A stretch of 34,588 nt of DNA from Bacteroidota bacterium. GTDB taxonomy: Bacteria; Bacteroidota; Bacteroidia; Bacteroidales; JACABE01. Positions within the stretch are counted from its first letter, which is position 1, and every line of letters begins with the position of its first letter. Shown in pieces: positions 25,952-33,795 of the stretch. The DNA is taken from positions 1-34,588 of the forward strand of contig JACABE010000037.1 of NCBI GenBank assembly GCA_013377005.1, written 5' to 3'. The notes below the pieces were generated by a model. That model worked only from the letters and a program-made list of their open reading frames with translations, made no database searches and had not been told where the DNA came from. A program made the translations under genes and the position numbers.

Positions 25952-26968
25952 TTATGTTTTGTTAGGTTTGTATTTAGAGGCTTTTAATATTTTTTGAGCA
26001 TCATTTTCTTTCAATAAATCCTTTAAGGTTACATTTTTATTGTTATCCATAAATGATTTAACAATTTGCCAACCCAACCATTCTGCTAAACGAGGAGGTG
26101 AATTTTTAAAACCTTTAGTAGTTGGTGCTTCGGTAATAAATGAACGGATTTTGTAGTAATCAGCATTGAATAATAAATTATTCTGAATAAAAAACGCCCA
26201 TAAATTAGCTTCATTTTTCTTGCTCCAATTAAATTGTTCTAAAGAATACCCAATTTTTACATTTTCATCAACTTCTGGTAACATTGCATCGGTAAAATAT
26301 AAGATTTTACCCTGATATATCATATTATCAAGCAATGTTTTATCGTTAGAGTCAAATGTAATCATTTGCTTAGCAATAGATTTCATGCAATCGCTTGTAA
26401 TAAAATTGCTATCCAATCGCATAGAAATAAATTTGGGGATTTTAACTGATGGATACATTTTATAATCAGCGCCTAAATACATATCAAGAGCAATAGCCAT
26501 TACTGAATCTAAATAGATAATACGATTTTCATAATCAAGATATGAAATATAAGTATATACTTTTGGTGTAGTTTTTTCAGGAAAATAGTATTTTAAATGA
26601 GTAAAAGCATCCGATAACTTTTTCTCTAAGCCTGAAGTTTCAGGATACACTTTTATTAAATCATCATAAATTTCGTGCAATGTTGGATCTGAAATAAAAT
26701 TATATAACTTAATAATATTTAATGTATCGTCTATATTACCATCCAAAAAAAGCATATATTCGGCCTTATATTTTTTCAATTCGTTTTTAAGGTTGTTAGC
26801 ATCTACACTCATCAGTACTTTTTCATAGCGATGTATTTTAATCTCAACTTTTTTGTTTGCTGGAATTTCAATTGCCAATTTACTGCTATTCTTATTTTTA
26901 CAACTTAGTATAGTTATACAAAAAAACAGAAACAAAAGTAAATGAATGTATTTTTTAAGAAATTGCAT
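25952..26968 (-). CDS. gldB: Gliding motility lipoprotein GldB
   Basis: From the ATG at 26968 this is a 338-residue lipoprotein with a short basic start, a hydrophobic core and a lipobox TILSC, so it is exported and lipidated. The upstream in-frame ATG at 27004 would add 12 residues and make an unusually long signal n-region, but it lies only 9 bases after the preceding gene and cannot be excluded. The body carries GldB-like blocks such as IALDMYLGADYKMYP and the C-terminal RLAEWLGWQIVKSFM. GldB is needed for gliding in Flavobacterium and is also found in non-gliding Bacteroidota. It lies in an operon with an outer-membrane barrel gene and a YifB-type ATPase. Confidence 0.82.
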   Translation of the reverse strand: MQFLKKYIHLLLFLFFCITILSCKNKNSSKLAIEIPANKKVEIKIHRYEKVLMSVDANNLKNELKKYKAEYMLFLDGNIDDTLNIIKLYNFISDPTLHEIYDDLIKVYPETSGLEKKLSDAFTHLKYYFPEKTTPKVYTYISYLDYENRIIYLDSVMAIALDMYLGADYKMYPSVKIPKFISMRLDSNFITSDCMKSIAKQMITFDSNDKTLLDNMIYQGKILYFTDAMLPEVDENVKIGYSLEQFNWSKKNEANLWAFFIQNNLLFNADYYKIRSFITEAPTTKGFKNSPPRLAEWLGWQIVKSFMDNNKNVTLKDLLKENDAQKILKASKYKPNKT

Positions 26969-27013
26969 ATTTTTGTATTTACTGGTTATTATTTTGGTTG
27001 TCATAGGTAGTAA

Positions 27014-27646
27014 TTAAAACAACTTCATTCCCAATGACACATTCAATAATTTGGTTTTAGAAGTTATATCCGGAGTATCGGAAATATTGTTTAAACCCCA
27101 TTCGTATCTTACATCCAACGAAAAATTCAGCACATCAAATCCTGCTCCTGCCTGAATACCCCAAATTGTACTTTTGTATGCTGCAGAATTAGGTGCATTA
27201 CCTAAATTAACACCATTTACCTGATAAGAAACATCTTTACTTGTCACAAAAGAAATAACGGGTCCAGTCATTATTCTAAAATTAAAAGCTTTTAAATTAA
27301 TCAACTTTACACCAACTAATATAGGAACATCAATGGTATTCAAAACTGTTTGCTGTGTAAATGTCTGATTTTGAAATTGTGGAATTATAGCACTTTGAAA
27401 ATTGCCACCTTTTTTAGTAAAATAAACTTCGGGCTGCAAATAAACTACAGGAAGATTAATACGTAAAAAAGCTCCTGCTAAAAAACCTGTTTTAGCTTGA
27501 TCTTTAACTTCTCCGAAACTTGAAAATTCAGTAAGCATTTTTGATGAATTAAATCCAACTTTAAGACCTAAACTAAATGGTAATTGTGCAAAACTATTGC
27601 ATGAAAGCATAAAAATACCTGCAAAAATAAAAGCTATTCTTCTCAT
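27014..27646 (-). CDS. PorT-family outer-membrane beta-barrel protein
   Basis: This 210-residue protein has a signal peptide (MRRIAFIFAGIFMLSCNSFAQ), then alternating amphipathic strands (LPFSLGLKVGFNSSKM, YLQPEVYFTKKGG, SLDVRYEWGLNNIS) ending in a C-terminal strand with terminal Phe (LLNVSLGMKLF). This is the outer-membrane beta-barrel domain common in Bacteroidota. The Cys in LSCNS could be mistaken for a lipobox, but the AQ cleavage site after it is more likely. It heads the operon with gldB and the AAA ATPase. Cargo or partner is unknown. Confidence 0.85.
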   Translation of the reverse strand: MRRIAFIFAGIFMLSCNSFAQLPFSLGLKVGFNSSKMLTEFSSFGEVKDQAKTGFLAGAFLRINLPVVYLQPEVYFTKKGGNFQSAIIPQFQNQTFTQQTVLNTIDVPILVGVKLINLKAFNFRIMTGPVISFVTSKDVSYQVNGVNLGNAPNSAAYKSTIWGIQAGAGFDVLNFSLDVRYEWGLNNISDTPDITSKTKLLNVSLGMKLF

Positions 27647-27686
27647 TTTTAATAATTTTAATTTATTTATGATTTAATATAGTTTG

Positions 27687-27710
27687 GTTGAAAATTTATT
27701 TATTTTCAAC
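27687..27710. repeat. 9-bp inverted repeat between divergent outer-membrane barrel genes
   Basis: GTTGAAAAT and ATTTTCAAC form perfect 9-base arms around a 6-base spacer, in the 134-base gap between two divergent outer-membrane barrel genes. The repeat is 41 bases from one ATG and 71 from the other, a good place for an operator controlling both. A stem-loop in a leader is the other option. Confidence 0.55.
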
Positions 27711-27732
27711 TGTTTTCTTTTGCGAATTTAGT

Positions 27733-27740
27733 TAATTTTG
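27733..27740 (+). promoter_or_regulatory. Candidate -7 element for the second barrel gene (TAATTTTG)
   Basis: TAATTTTG fits TAnnTTTG and lies 40 bases before the ATG at 27781, downstream of the inverted repeat. No clear -33 TTG is seen. Confidence 0.5.
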
Positions 27741-27780
27741 TTTTCCGATTTTCAAAACAATATTAAAAAATATAAAAAGT

Positions 27781-28482
27781 ATGAAAAAACTGATTATTTT
27801 AATAATAGTTCTTGTAGTTACTACTTTAACTAACAATATTTATGCCCAAAAGAAACCAAAATCAAACTTTCAGTTAGGAGTAAAAATATCACCCAATATT
27901 TCATGGTTAAATTCTAATTCGCAAGATATGAAAAGCGATGGTACTTTACCTAAGTTTTCATGGGGATTTATAGCTGACTTTCAGTTTGCCGAAAAATATT
28001 TCTTTTCTACGGGCTTTAATATTAATTCTACCGGTGGAAAAATAATTCATACTGATTCAATTTCGGCTTTAGGATCAGGTTCTCTCCACAGAAGTATAAA
28101 TGTTCGCTATGTTGAGTTTCCTTTCAGCATAAAAATGAAAACTCGTCAATTTGGTTATTTAACTTATTTTGGGCAAATTGGTTTGGGTTTAGGTATGAGA
28201 TTATCTGCCAATTCTGACGATGATTTTTACCCTAAAAATTCAAGTACTGCAACGAGCAATAACGATATTAAAATTGAAGATCAGATAAATTTTTTCAGAC
28301 TTTCTATGATATTGGCAGCCGGAGTTGAGTATAACTTAGGTGGGTCAACTTCTTTATTTGGAGCATTGACCTTCAATAATGGATTTTCAAATATATTTGA
28401 TTATCCTAAAGATAGAAATCCTATTATTGATGCTGATGCTTCTTCAAACTCATTTGAAATCACACTTGGTCTTCTATTTTAG
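27781..28482 (+). CDS. PorT-family outer-membrane beta-barrel protein
   Basis: This 233-residue protein has a signal peptide ending YAQ (about residue 23), then barrel strands: FQLGVKISPNISWL, WGFIADFQFAEKYFFSTGFNI, VEFPFSIKMK, TYFGQIGLGLGMRL, and a C-terminal strand FEITLGLLF with terminal Phe. It belongs to the same broad barrel family as the divergent gene at 27014-27646 but shows little direct sequence similarity to it. Function unknown; it may be a small channel or a structural outer-membrane protein. Confidence 0.85.
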   Translation: MKKLIILIIVLVVTTLTNNIYAQKKPKSNFQLGVKISPNISWLNSNSQDMKSDGTLPKFSWGFIADFQFAEKYFFSTGFNINSTGGKIIHTDSISALGSGSLHRSINVRYVEFPFSIKMKTRQFGYLTYFGQIGLGLGMRLSANSDDDFYPKNSSTATSNNDIKIEDQINFFRLSMILAAGVEYNLGGSTSLFGALTFNNGFSNIFDYPKDRNPIIDADASSNSFEITLGLLF

Positions 28483-28535
28483 GAATAAAGTAAAACTCTA
28501 GATTTTATATCAGTATTTACTCAACATATTACAAA

Positions 28536-30176
28536 ATGAAGATTGCACTTGCTCAGATTAATTATCACATCGGAAATTTCGAGAAAAACACGGCATCAAT
28601 AATACAAGCTATTCAAAATGCAAAAACACAGCGTTGCGAATTAATTGTCTTTGCTGAATTAGCTGTTTGTGGGTATCCTCCGAGAGATTTTCTGGAATTT
28701 ACCGATTTTATTGAACAATGCATTGCAAGTGTAAATAAAATAGCCGTTGAGTGTGTAGGTATTGCAGCTATTGTAGGCTTTCCCTCAATTAATTCTGACG
28801 AAAAAGGTAAGAATTTATTTAATTCTGCTGCTTTTTTAAGTGAAGGAAAAATACAAAGCCTGCATCATAAAAGTTTGTTGCCCAACTATGATGTTTTTGA
28901 TGAATATCGCTATTTTGAGCCCAATAAAAACTCAAATATTATTAATTTTAAAGGATATAAAATAGCATTGACAATTTGCGAGGACTTGTGGAATATTGGC
29001 GAAGAACAGCTCTACCCCTATTCCCCAATGGATGATTTAATTGCACAGCATCCCGATTTCATGGTCAATATTGCAGCATCACCTTTTAATTACCAACAAG
29101 CCGAATGCCGAAAAACAGTTTTAATAAAAAACGTCGAAAAATATAAGATTCCACTGTTATATGTTAATCATGTTGGAGCTCAAACCGAGCTTATATTTGA
29201 TGGTGGTTCCCTTGCAATAAATACCAATGGAGATATAGTTACAGAAATGAATTATTTTGAAGAAGATTTCAGTATAATAAATTTGAATGATTTACAATTA
29301 CCTGCTAACAACTCTATAACGATAACAAAGCTGAACAAAATTGAATTAATCCACAATGCCTTGGTATTGGGTATTAAGGATTATTTTGGCAAATTAGGCT
29401 TTACAAAAGCAATCTTAGGTCTTTCGGGTGGTATCGACTCGGCTGTTACACTGGTATTGTCTGCTAAGGCTTTGGGTAATGAAAATGTTAAAGCAGTTTT
29501 ATTACCTTCACATTTTTCATCGCAACACTCTATTGACGATGCAATAAAGCTTGCAGAAAATTTAAAAGTTCCTTATGAGCTCATTCCTATTGATGAAGCT
29601 TATAAAAGTTATGAAAATACGCTTTCTTCTTATTTTGAAGGATTGCCTTTTGATGTTACCGAAGAAAACCTGCAAGCAAGAATAAGAGCCGTTATATTAA
29701 TGGCTTTTACAAATAAGTTTGGATATGTTTTATTGAATACTTCTAACAAAAGCGAAGCTGCCGTTGGCTATGGAACATTATATGGCGATATGTGCGGTGG
29801 ATTAGCTGTTATTGGTGACTTATACAAAACAGAAGTATATGAATTGGCTCATTTTATAAATAAGAATGCTGAAATAATTCCCAATAACTCCATCATTAAA
29901 CCCCCATCAGCTGAACTGCGTCCTGATCAGAAAGATTCTGACTCTTTGCCTGATTATGGTATTTTAGATCAAATCCTTTATCACTACATCGAACAAAGAA
30001 AAGGTCCAAGAGAACTGATAGCAATGGGTTTTGATGGAATAATCGTCAAAAAAATATTGAAATTAGTCAATACCAATGAGTACAAAAGACATCAAACGCC
30101 ACCAATTTTGAGGATTTCGCCTAAAGCTTTTGGAATGGGCAGAAGAATGCCTATTGTAGGTAAGTATCTGGCATAA
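28536..30176 (+). CDS. nadE: Glutamine-dependent NAD+ synthetase NadE
   Basis: NadE makes NAD+ from nicotinate adenine dinucleotide, ATP and ammonia, the last step of NAD synthesis. This 546-residue form carries its own ammonia supply. The N-terminal nitrilase-type glutaminase domain has the Glu41-Lys112-Cys148 triad (FAELAVCGYPP, HHKSLLPNY, LTICEDLW). The C-terminal synthetase domain has the P-loop SGGIDS (297-302) and NTSNKSEAAVGYGTLYGD. It lies 53 bases after the barrel gene and converges on the serine-hydrolase gene with only 7 bases between. Confidence 0.97.
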   Translation: MKIALAQINYHIGNFEKNTASIIQAIQNAKTQRCELIVFAELAVCGYPPRDFLEFTDFIEQCIASVNKIAVECVGIAAIVGFPSINSDEKGKNLFNSAAFLSEGKIQSLHHKSLLPNYDVFDEYRYFEPNKNSNIINFKGYKIALTICEDLWNIGEEQLYPYSPMDDLIAQHPDFMVNIAASPFNYQQAECRKTVLIKNVEKYKIPLLYVNHVGAQTELIFDGGSLAINTNGDIVTEMNYFEEDFSIINLNDLQLPANNSITITKLNKIELIHNALVLGIKDYFGKLGFTKAILGLSGGIDSAVTLVLSAKALGNENVKAVLLPSHFSSQHSIDDAIKLAENLKVPYELIPIDEAYKSYENTLSSYFEGLPFDVTEENLQARIRAVILMAFTNKFGYVLLNTSNKSEAAVGYGTLYGDMCGGLAVIGDLYKTEVYELAHFINKNAEIIPNNSIIKPPSAELRPDQKDSDSLPDYGILDQILYHYIEQRKGPRELIAMGFDGIIVKKILKLVNTNEYKRHQTPPILRISPKAFGMGRRMPIVGKYLA

Positions 30177-30183
30177 ATATACC

Positions 30184-31494
30184 TTATTCTTTTACAAACT
30201 TCTGATTATAATATTTCTCTCCTTGAATAATCTTAATGATATATATTCCTTTTTCAAGGTTTGAAACATCTATCTTATTTTGATTTTTTATTGTAAGGAT
30301 AGTTTTACCAAAAATATCTATAATTTCAAGCATTAATCTATCTTCAGAAGGAATATCAATATTTAATATGGTATTAGCTGGATTTGGGAAAATTGAAACC
30401 TGATATTGTTTATTTTGATTTTCGTTGATTGAAGTCCCGTTGCTCATTACTTCATTTAGTTTTTGCCAAATCTGATCGCAAAGTAAGAATGGTACTTCGC
30501 CTAGATTAGTGGGTGCATCGCCCATTCTAATAACTACCAAAGCTTTGCTTCGAGAAATACTTACAATCTGACCGTTTTTACCGATCCCTGCGAACATATC
30601 AGCAGGTGCATTGGGTGCATAAGAACCAGGGAAAACAAATTGAGTACCCGGTGCCATAAAAGACGATTTGCCTCCTAGCCACCACAAATAGCCGTAAGAT
30701 TGATTTATAGTTTGCGAAGTATTCGTCATTTGACTGATATAAGCAGTATCGTGTAACAAGGTATCGGTATTCCAAATACATTTGTTTTGAAACAACAAGC
30801 CAAAACGGCTCATGTTTCTGACAGTGCTAAAAAACACATTGTCGTAATCTATCGTGTACCATAAACCGGTAATGCCTGTTTTTGAACTTAATCGGGAATA
30901 GGTATAATTATTAATGGGCAAACCGGTAGCAGTTGTAATTACTTTTTCCAATAATGTGTAGGCAGCATTATGATATGCCCATCGGCTGCCTGCATCGGCT
31001 AAGTAGTTCAAACAAGTATCTAAAGTGCAATGGTTATCTGGTACACCATCATCTAAGCCCGAAGTCATGGTGAGTTGATGACGGATTTTAATGTTTCTTT
31101 CTTGTGCCGGTGTGCAATTGGTCCAGCCTGTGCCTAAATATTTGGAAGAAGAATCGCTAATAGATAAATAGCTTTCTTCCTGTGCTTTTCCTACTAAAAA
31201 CGAAGTAATGGTTTTACCTGCCGATGCCCAATACCATAAGCTATCTTTGGTGAAATTACCAAAATATTTCTCCAACACAATTTTGCCATCTTTTAATACC
31301 ATAAAACCTTTGGTATTTTCCTGTTGCAAGAAATTATACAAGGTATCTATTTTACTTACACACCAACCCAATGTAGCAGGCGAAACCGTATCCCAATGAG
31401 CCGTATTACTTATCGGTGGAAAATAAATACTTTGTGCTTTTGAGTATATTGTAAATGAAAGTAAAAATAGGTAAAGGATAAGTGTTCTTTTCAT
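30184..31494 (-). CDS. Secreted beta-lactamase-family serine hydrolase with T9SS sorting domain
   Basis: This 436-residue protein has a signal peptide (MKRTLILYLFLLSFTIYSKAQ) and a class C beta-lactamase/penicillin-binding-type domain. Nucleophile motif SAGK is at 91-94 (SxxK) and YHN at 174-176 (YxN); GLDDGVPDN-like and WWLGGK regions follow. After about residue 345 comes a linker and a C-terminal type IX secretion sorting domain (FPNPANTILNI, then DIFGKTIL, then LEKGIYIIKI), so it should be exported across the outer membrane by T9SS and attached or released. The family includes esterases and D-aminopeptidases; substrate is unknown. The first 14 codons resemble a remnant at 33687-33731. Confidence 0.9.
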   Translation of the reverse strand: MKRTLILYLFLLSFTIYSKAQSIYFPPISNTAHWDTVSPATLGWCVSKIDTLYNFLQQENTKGFMVLKDGKIVLEKYFGNFTKDSLWYWASAGKTITSFLVGKAQEESYLSISDSSSKYLGTGWTNCTPAQERNIKIRHQLTMTSGLDDGVPDNHCTLDTCLNYLADAGSRWAYHNAAYTLLEKVITTATGLPINNYTYSRLSSKTGITGLWYTIDYDNVFFSTVRNMSRFGLLFQNKCIWNTDTLLHDTAYISQMTNTSQTINQSYGYLWWLGGKSSFMAPGTQFVFPGSYAPNAPADMFAGIGKNGQIVSISRSKALVVIRMGDAPTNLGEVPFLLCDQIWQKLNEVMSNGTSINENQNKQYQVSIFPNPANTILNIDIPSEDRLMLEIIDIFGKTILTIKNQNKIDVSNLEKGIYIIKIIQGEKYYNQKFVKE

Positions 31495-31536
31495 ATTGGA
31501 AGATGTTTTTTATACATGAAATTAATCTTAAGCATT

Positions 31537-32652
31537 TCACAGCATTTTTATGTCTTTTTCAATTAATGCTTTTATTTCAGCTTCACTTGGCAGATTAATT
31601 TTGTATTTTGATACAAATATTTTATTATCTATTCCTGTTGTAGTATATCTTACCAATGTTTCACGTTTTTCGGTACATAGTAATATTCCAATTGGTGGGT
31701 TTTCGCCTTCAAGCATTTCATTTTCTTTGAAATAATTGAGATACAATTGCATTTGGCTACTATCTGAATGTTTAAAAGCTCTATTTTTAAGCTCAATTAT
31801 TACATGGCATTTTAAAAAACGATGATAGAACACTAAATCTGAATAATAATACTCATCATCTATCCTGAATTTATATTGCCTCCCAACAAAACAAAATCCT
31901 TTACCTAATTCGAGCAAAAAATCTTGCAGATGGTTAAGCAGTGCTTGTTCTAATTTTGATTCTGTATATACTTCCGTATGTTTTAATCCTAAAAATTCAA
32001 AAAAATAAGGGTCTCTAATTATATCTTCGGGTTCGATTCCAGTAATTTGCTCTTTTGTAATTTTAAGTAATTTTTCTTTGTCTATTGACAATCCTGTCCT
32101 TTCAAAAAGTAAGGTTTCTATTTGCCTTTTTAGTTCTTTTACTGATAAATTATTTTTGATAATTTGTATTTCGTAGAAAAGCCTTTTAAGTGGGTCAGAT
32201 AGTTTTAAAAGTTCTGCTATATGTGTGAATGAAATGTTTTTAATAAAAATTAATGGGTCAATTTCTAATTGGTCAGTTGCCGACTGACTTTTTGTTATTT
32301 TTAATTGGTCAGTTGTCGACTTACCAATTAAAATATTGATTGGTAAATCAATTTGATTATTTCTTACAAAACCAATAATAACTTCTGCCAATTGAGGGTA
32401 AGTAAGATAAAATTGTCTGCTTAATTTAAGGTTAGTATTAGAAAGTCCGCTAATATTTATTTCTTTAGAAAGCTCTGTAATAAGACTCTCACCATAAGTT
32501 GCCCTGTCGTTTCCATTTTGTTGGTATTCGATAATATAATATCCAATTATCCAATTTCTAGCAGATAAATAGTTGTTAACTGACTTACTGGCTTCAATTT
32601 TAAGAACATTATGTGTTCTTTTAATATTTTCGCGTAATTCCGAAAAATTCAT
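31537..32652 (-). CDS. DUF1016/YhcG-family PDDEXK nuclease
   Basis: This 371-residue protein has the N-terminal DUF1016 helical domain (NNYLSARNWIIGYYIIEYQQ, then LKLSRQFYLTYP), then SFTHIAELLKLSDPLKRLFYE, and a C-terminal PDDEXK nuclease domain with Asp272 in YYSDLVFYH, Glu287 and Lys289 in IIELKN, and a downstream Gln-containing helix (SSQMQLYLNYF). Active-site residues look intact. Members often neighbour restriction-modification or mobile genes and are suspected DNA nucleases. An insert at about residues 111-131 holds two TDQL repeats encoded by a near-exact DNA direct repeat. It starts the accessory block and is read in the same direction as the Bro-N and PDDEXK-like genes upstream. Confidence 0.88.
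   Translation of the reverse strand: MNFSELRENIKRTHNVLKIEASKSVNNYLSARNWIIGYYIIEYQQNGNDRATYGESLITELSKEINISGLSNTNLKLSRQFYLTYPQLAEVIIGFVRNNQIDLPINILIGKSTTDQLKITKSQSATDQLEIDPLIFIKNISFTHIAELLKLSDPLKRLFYEIQIIKNNLSVKELKRQIETLLFERTGLSIDKEKLLKITKEQITGIEPEDIIRDPYFFEFLGLKHTEVYTESKLEQALLNHLQDFLLELGKGFCFVGRQYKFRIDDEYYYSDLVFYHRFLKCHVIIELKNRAFKHSDSSQMQLYLNYFKENEMLEGENPPIGILLCTEKRETLVRYTTTGIDNKIFVSKYKINLPSEAEIKALIEKDIKML
32266..32321. repeat. Two copies of a 20-bp direct repeat, 36-bp period, inside the DUF1016 gene
   Basis: TAATTGGTCAGTTGYCGACT occurs at 32266-32285 and 32302-32321, differing at one base. The 36-base period equals 12 codons and produces the two TDQL segments in the protein, so the reading frame is preserved by expansion or loss. 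Confidence 0.8.
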
Positions 32653-32778
32653 AATAGCTGTTTTTATTGCTTAATCAAAATTTTGTAAGATAAGTGTATT
32701 CCATTGTAGAAATAAAATTTATTTTTGATTTGTAATGTTATCAACTGGTAATTTTTATTTTCAAGCCACTTACATTCT

Positions 32779-33639
32779 TTATTTTTTAATTTTGGTTTGA
32801 GTGTCGGGTTTGTGTGTTTGTAAAGTTTTGTTCTTGGTGGATTCTGGTAAATAGTTATCTTCAGAAACTACTTTTTTACTTGTTTTTAATTCTAATGCTT
32901 TTCTTGCATCGCCGGCAATTTTTCCACCTTGTTTTGCAACAATCTTGTTTTGAACAAATCCTTTAGGATTTTTTGTTTTTACGATAGCAGTTGTAGAAGC
33001 TTCACCCAACATTGAAAAAATCAACTCAAGGTCAGTCATGTGGTCGCGCAAGTTTTGGTTTTTTAATCCTTTTACTTTCTTGTATTCAGAGGGAGTTAAT
33101 CCAAATGTTGCCTTAGAAATTTCTGCAGTTAATATTGCATATTCAAGTTGTTCTCTAACACCTCTGTTTTTCCATTCATCTGTCAATTCCTCCCGAATGG
33201 CAATGCTACGCATTCGCTTTTCAATCCAGTCATCAGTATAACCTTTAGCTTTATACAATTCGCGTGTTCGTTGTGTTGCTAACTCTGGATTTTCAATTTC
33301 ATCCAATCTGTCTGAACCCACTTGAGCCAGCCATTGCTTAAATGGTTCTGCCTTAGGTGAAGGAATTGATTGAATAATTCTTAAAAGTCCTTTGACATTT
33401 GCAGCTTGTACTTTACGTATTTTACCGTCTGCCGCCTCCATTTCAACTGGGGTACAAATTGTACCCCAGTTGCTTTTTAGCTGCTCATCTCGGCTTAAAA
33501 TTCTTTTTACATATTGCTTGACATCCGAACTATCTGTAAGTACTTTCACAACATCTTGTACTGAAAAGTACCATTTATTTTCAGTTTCGTTCCATACCGA
33601 ACGTATCTGTTTGCTTTCAAAAAGTTTTATATTGCTCAT
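32779..33639 (-). CDS. Bro-N domain, DinD-like protein
   Basis: This 286-residue protein begins with a Bro-N domain (about 1-125: IRSVWNETENKWYFSVQDVVKVLTD-type start, then ANVKGLLRIIQSIPSPKAEPFKQWLAQVG), as found in phage antirepressors and baculovirus BRO proteins. The C-terminal part (LTDEWKNRGV, NLRDHMTDLELIFSMLGEASTT) resembles the DNA-damage-inducible DinD group, followed by a basic tail (GKIAGDARKALELKTSKKVVS, ending KIKK). Bro-N domains bind DNA; DinD inhibits RecA filaments in E. coli. A role as regulator of the neighbouring nuclease genes is possible but not shown. The coding sequence contains a perfect 29-base palindrome at 33444-33472. A TACATTTG promoter-like element lies 21 bases upstream. 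Confidence 0.88.
   Translation of the reverse strand: MSNIKLFESKQIRSVWNETENKWYFSVQDVVKVLTDSSDVKQYVKRILSRDEQLKSNWGTICTPVEMEAADGKIRKVQAANVKGLLRIIQSIPSPKAEPFKQWLAQVGSDRLDEIENPELATQRTRELYKAKGYTDDWIEKRMRSIAIREELTDEWKNRGVREQLEYAILTAEISKATFGLTPSEYKKVKGLKNQNLRDHMTDLELIFSMLGEASTTAIVKTKNPKGFVQNKIVAKQGGKIAGDARKALELKTSKKVVSEDNYLPESTKNKTLQTHKPDTQTKIKK
33444..33472. repeat. Perfect 29-bp palindrome inside the Bro-N gene
   Basis: Left arm CAACTGGGGTACAA, central A, right arm TTGTACCCCAGTTG: 14 of 14 bases are complementary. It lies within codons for NWGTICTPV near residues 56-64. It is GC-richer than its surroundings. It could be a protein-binding site or cruciform/hairpin. Confidence 0.9.
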
Positions 33640-33652
33640 AAAAATTAATGTA

Positions 33653-33724
33653 TTACTTGCAAATGTATGCTGTATTTTTATTTCCGGAAAGAAAAAATAG
33701 GATAAGAATAAGTGTTTTTTTTAT
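33653..33724 (-). pseudogene. Remnant resembling the 5' end of the serine-hydrolase gene
   Basis: Bases 33687-33731 match 31457-31501 at 38 of 45 positions without gaps, covering seven upstream bases and the first codons of the serine-hydrolase signal peptide. In the same frame the remnant reads KKTLILILFFLSG, but its first codon is ATA rather than ATG and a stop follows after 23 codons. It may be the broken start of a related secreted-protein gene cut when the Bro-N/nuclease genes arrived. Lys-Leu-rich signal sequences are similar by nature, so chance likeness is the alternative. Confidence 0.4.
33660..33667 (-). promoter_or_regulatory. Candidate -7 element for the Bro-N gene (TACATTTG)
   Basis: TACATTTG on the minus strand fits TAnnTTTG and lies 20 bases before the ATG at 33639. 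No TTG is seen 19 bases further upstream. Confidence 0.5.
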
Positions 33725-33747
33725 ATTGAAAATATAATTTATTTATC

Positions 33748-33794
33748 CGATAGGCTATCCCTTAATTTAATAACTGTGAAGGATATCCTTATCG
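33748..33794. repeat. Imperfect inverted repeat after the PDDEXK-like gene
   Basis: CGATAGGCTATCC (33748-33760) pairs with GGATATCCTTATCG (33781-33794) with one mismatch and one bulge, across a 20-base loop. It begins one base past the stop codon of the gene at 33796, so it could end that transcript, although no T-run follows. It could also be a boundary of the inserted block. Confidence 0.45.
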
Positions 33795-33795
33795 A

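Noticed and set aside
32030-32040. GGTTCGATTCC resembling a tRNA T-loop
   Set aside because: No acceptor, D or anticodon stems surround it, and it lies within the intact DUF1016 coding sequence on the other strand.
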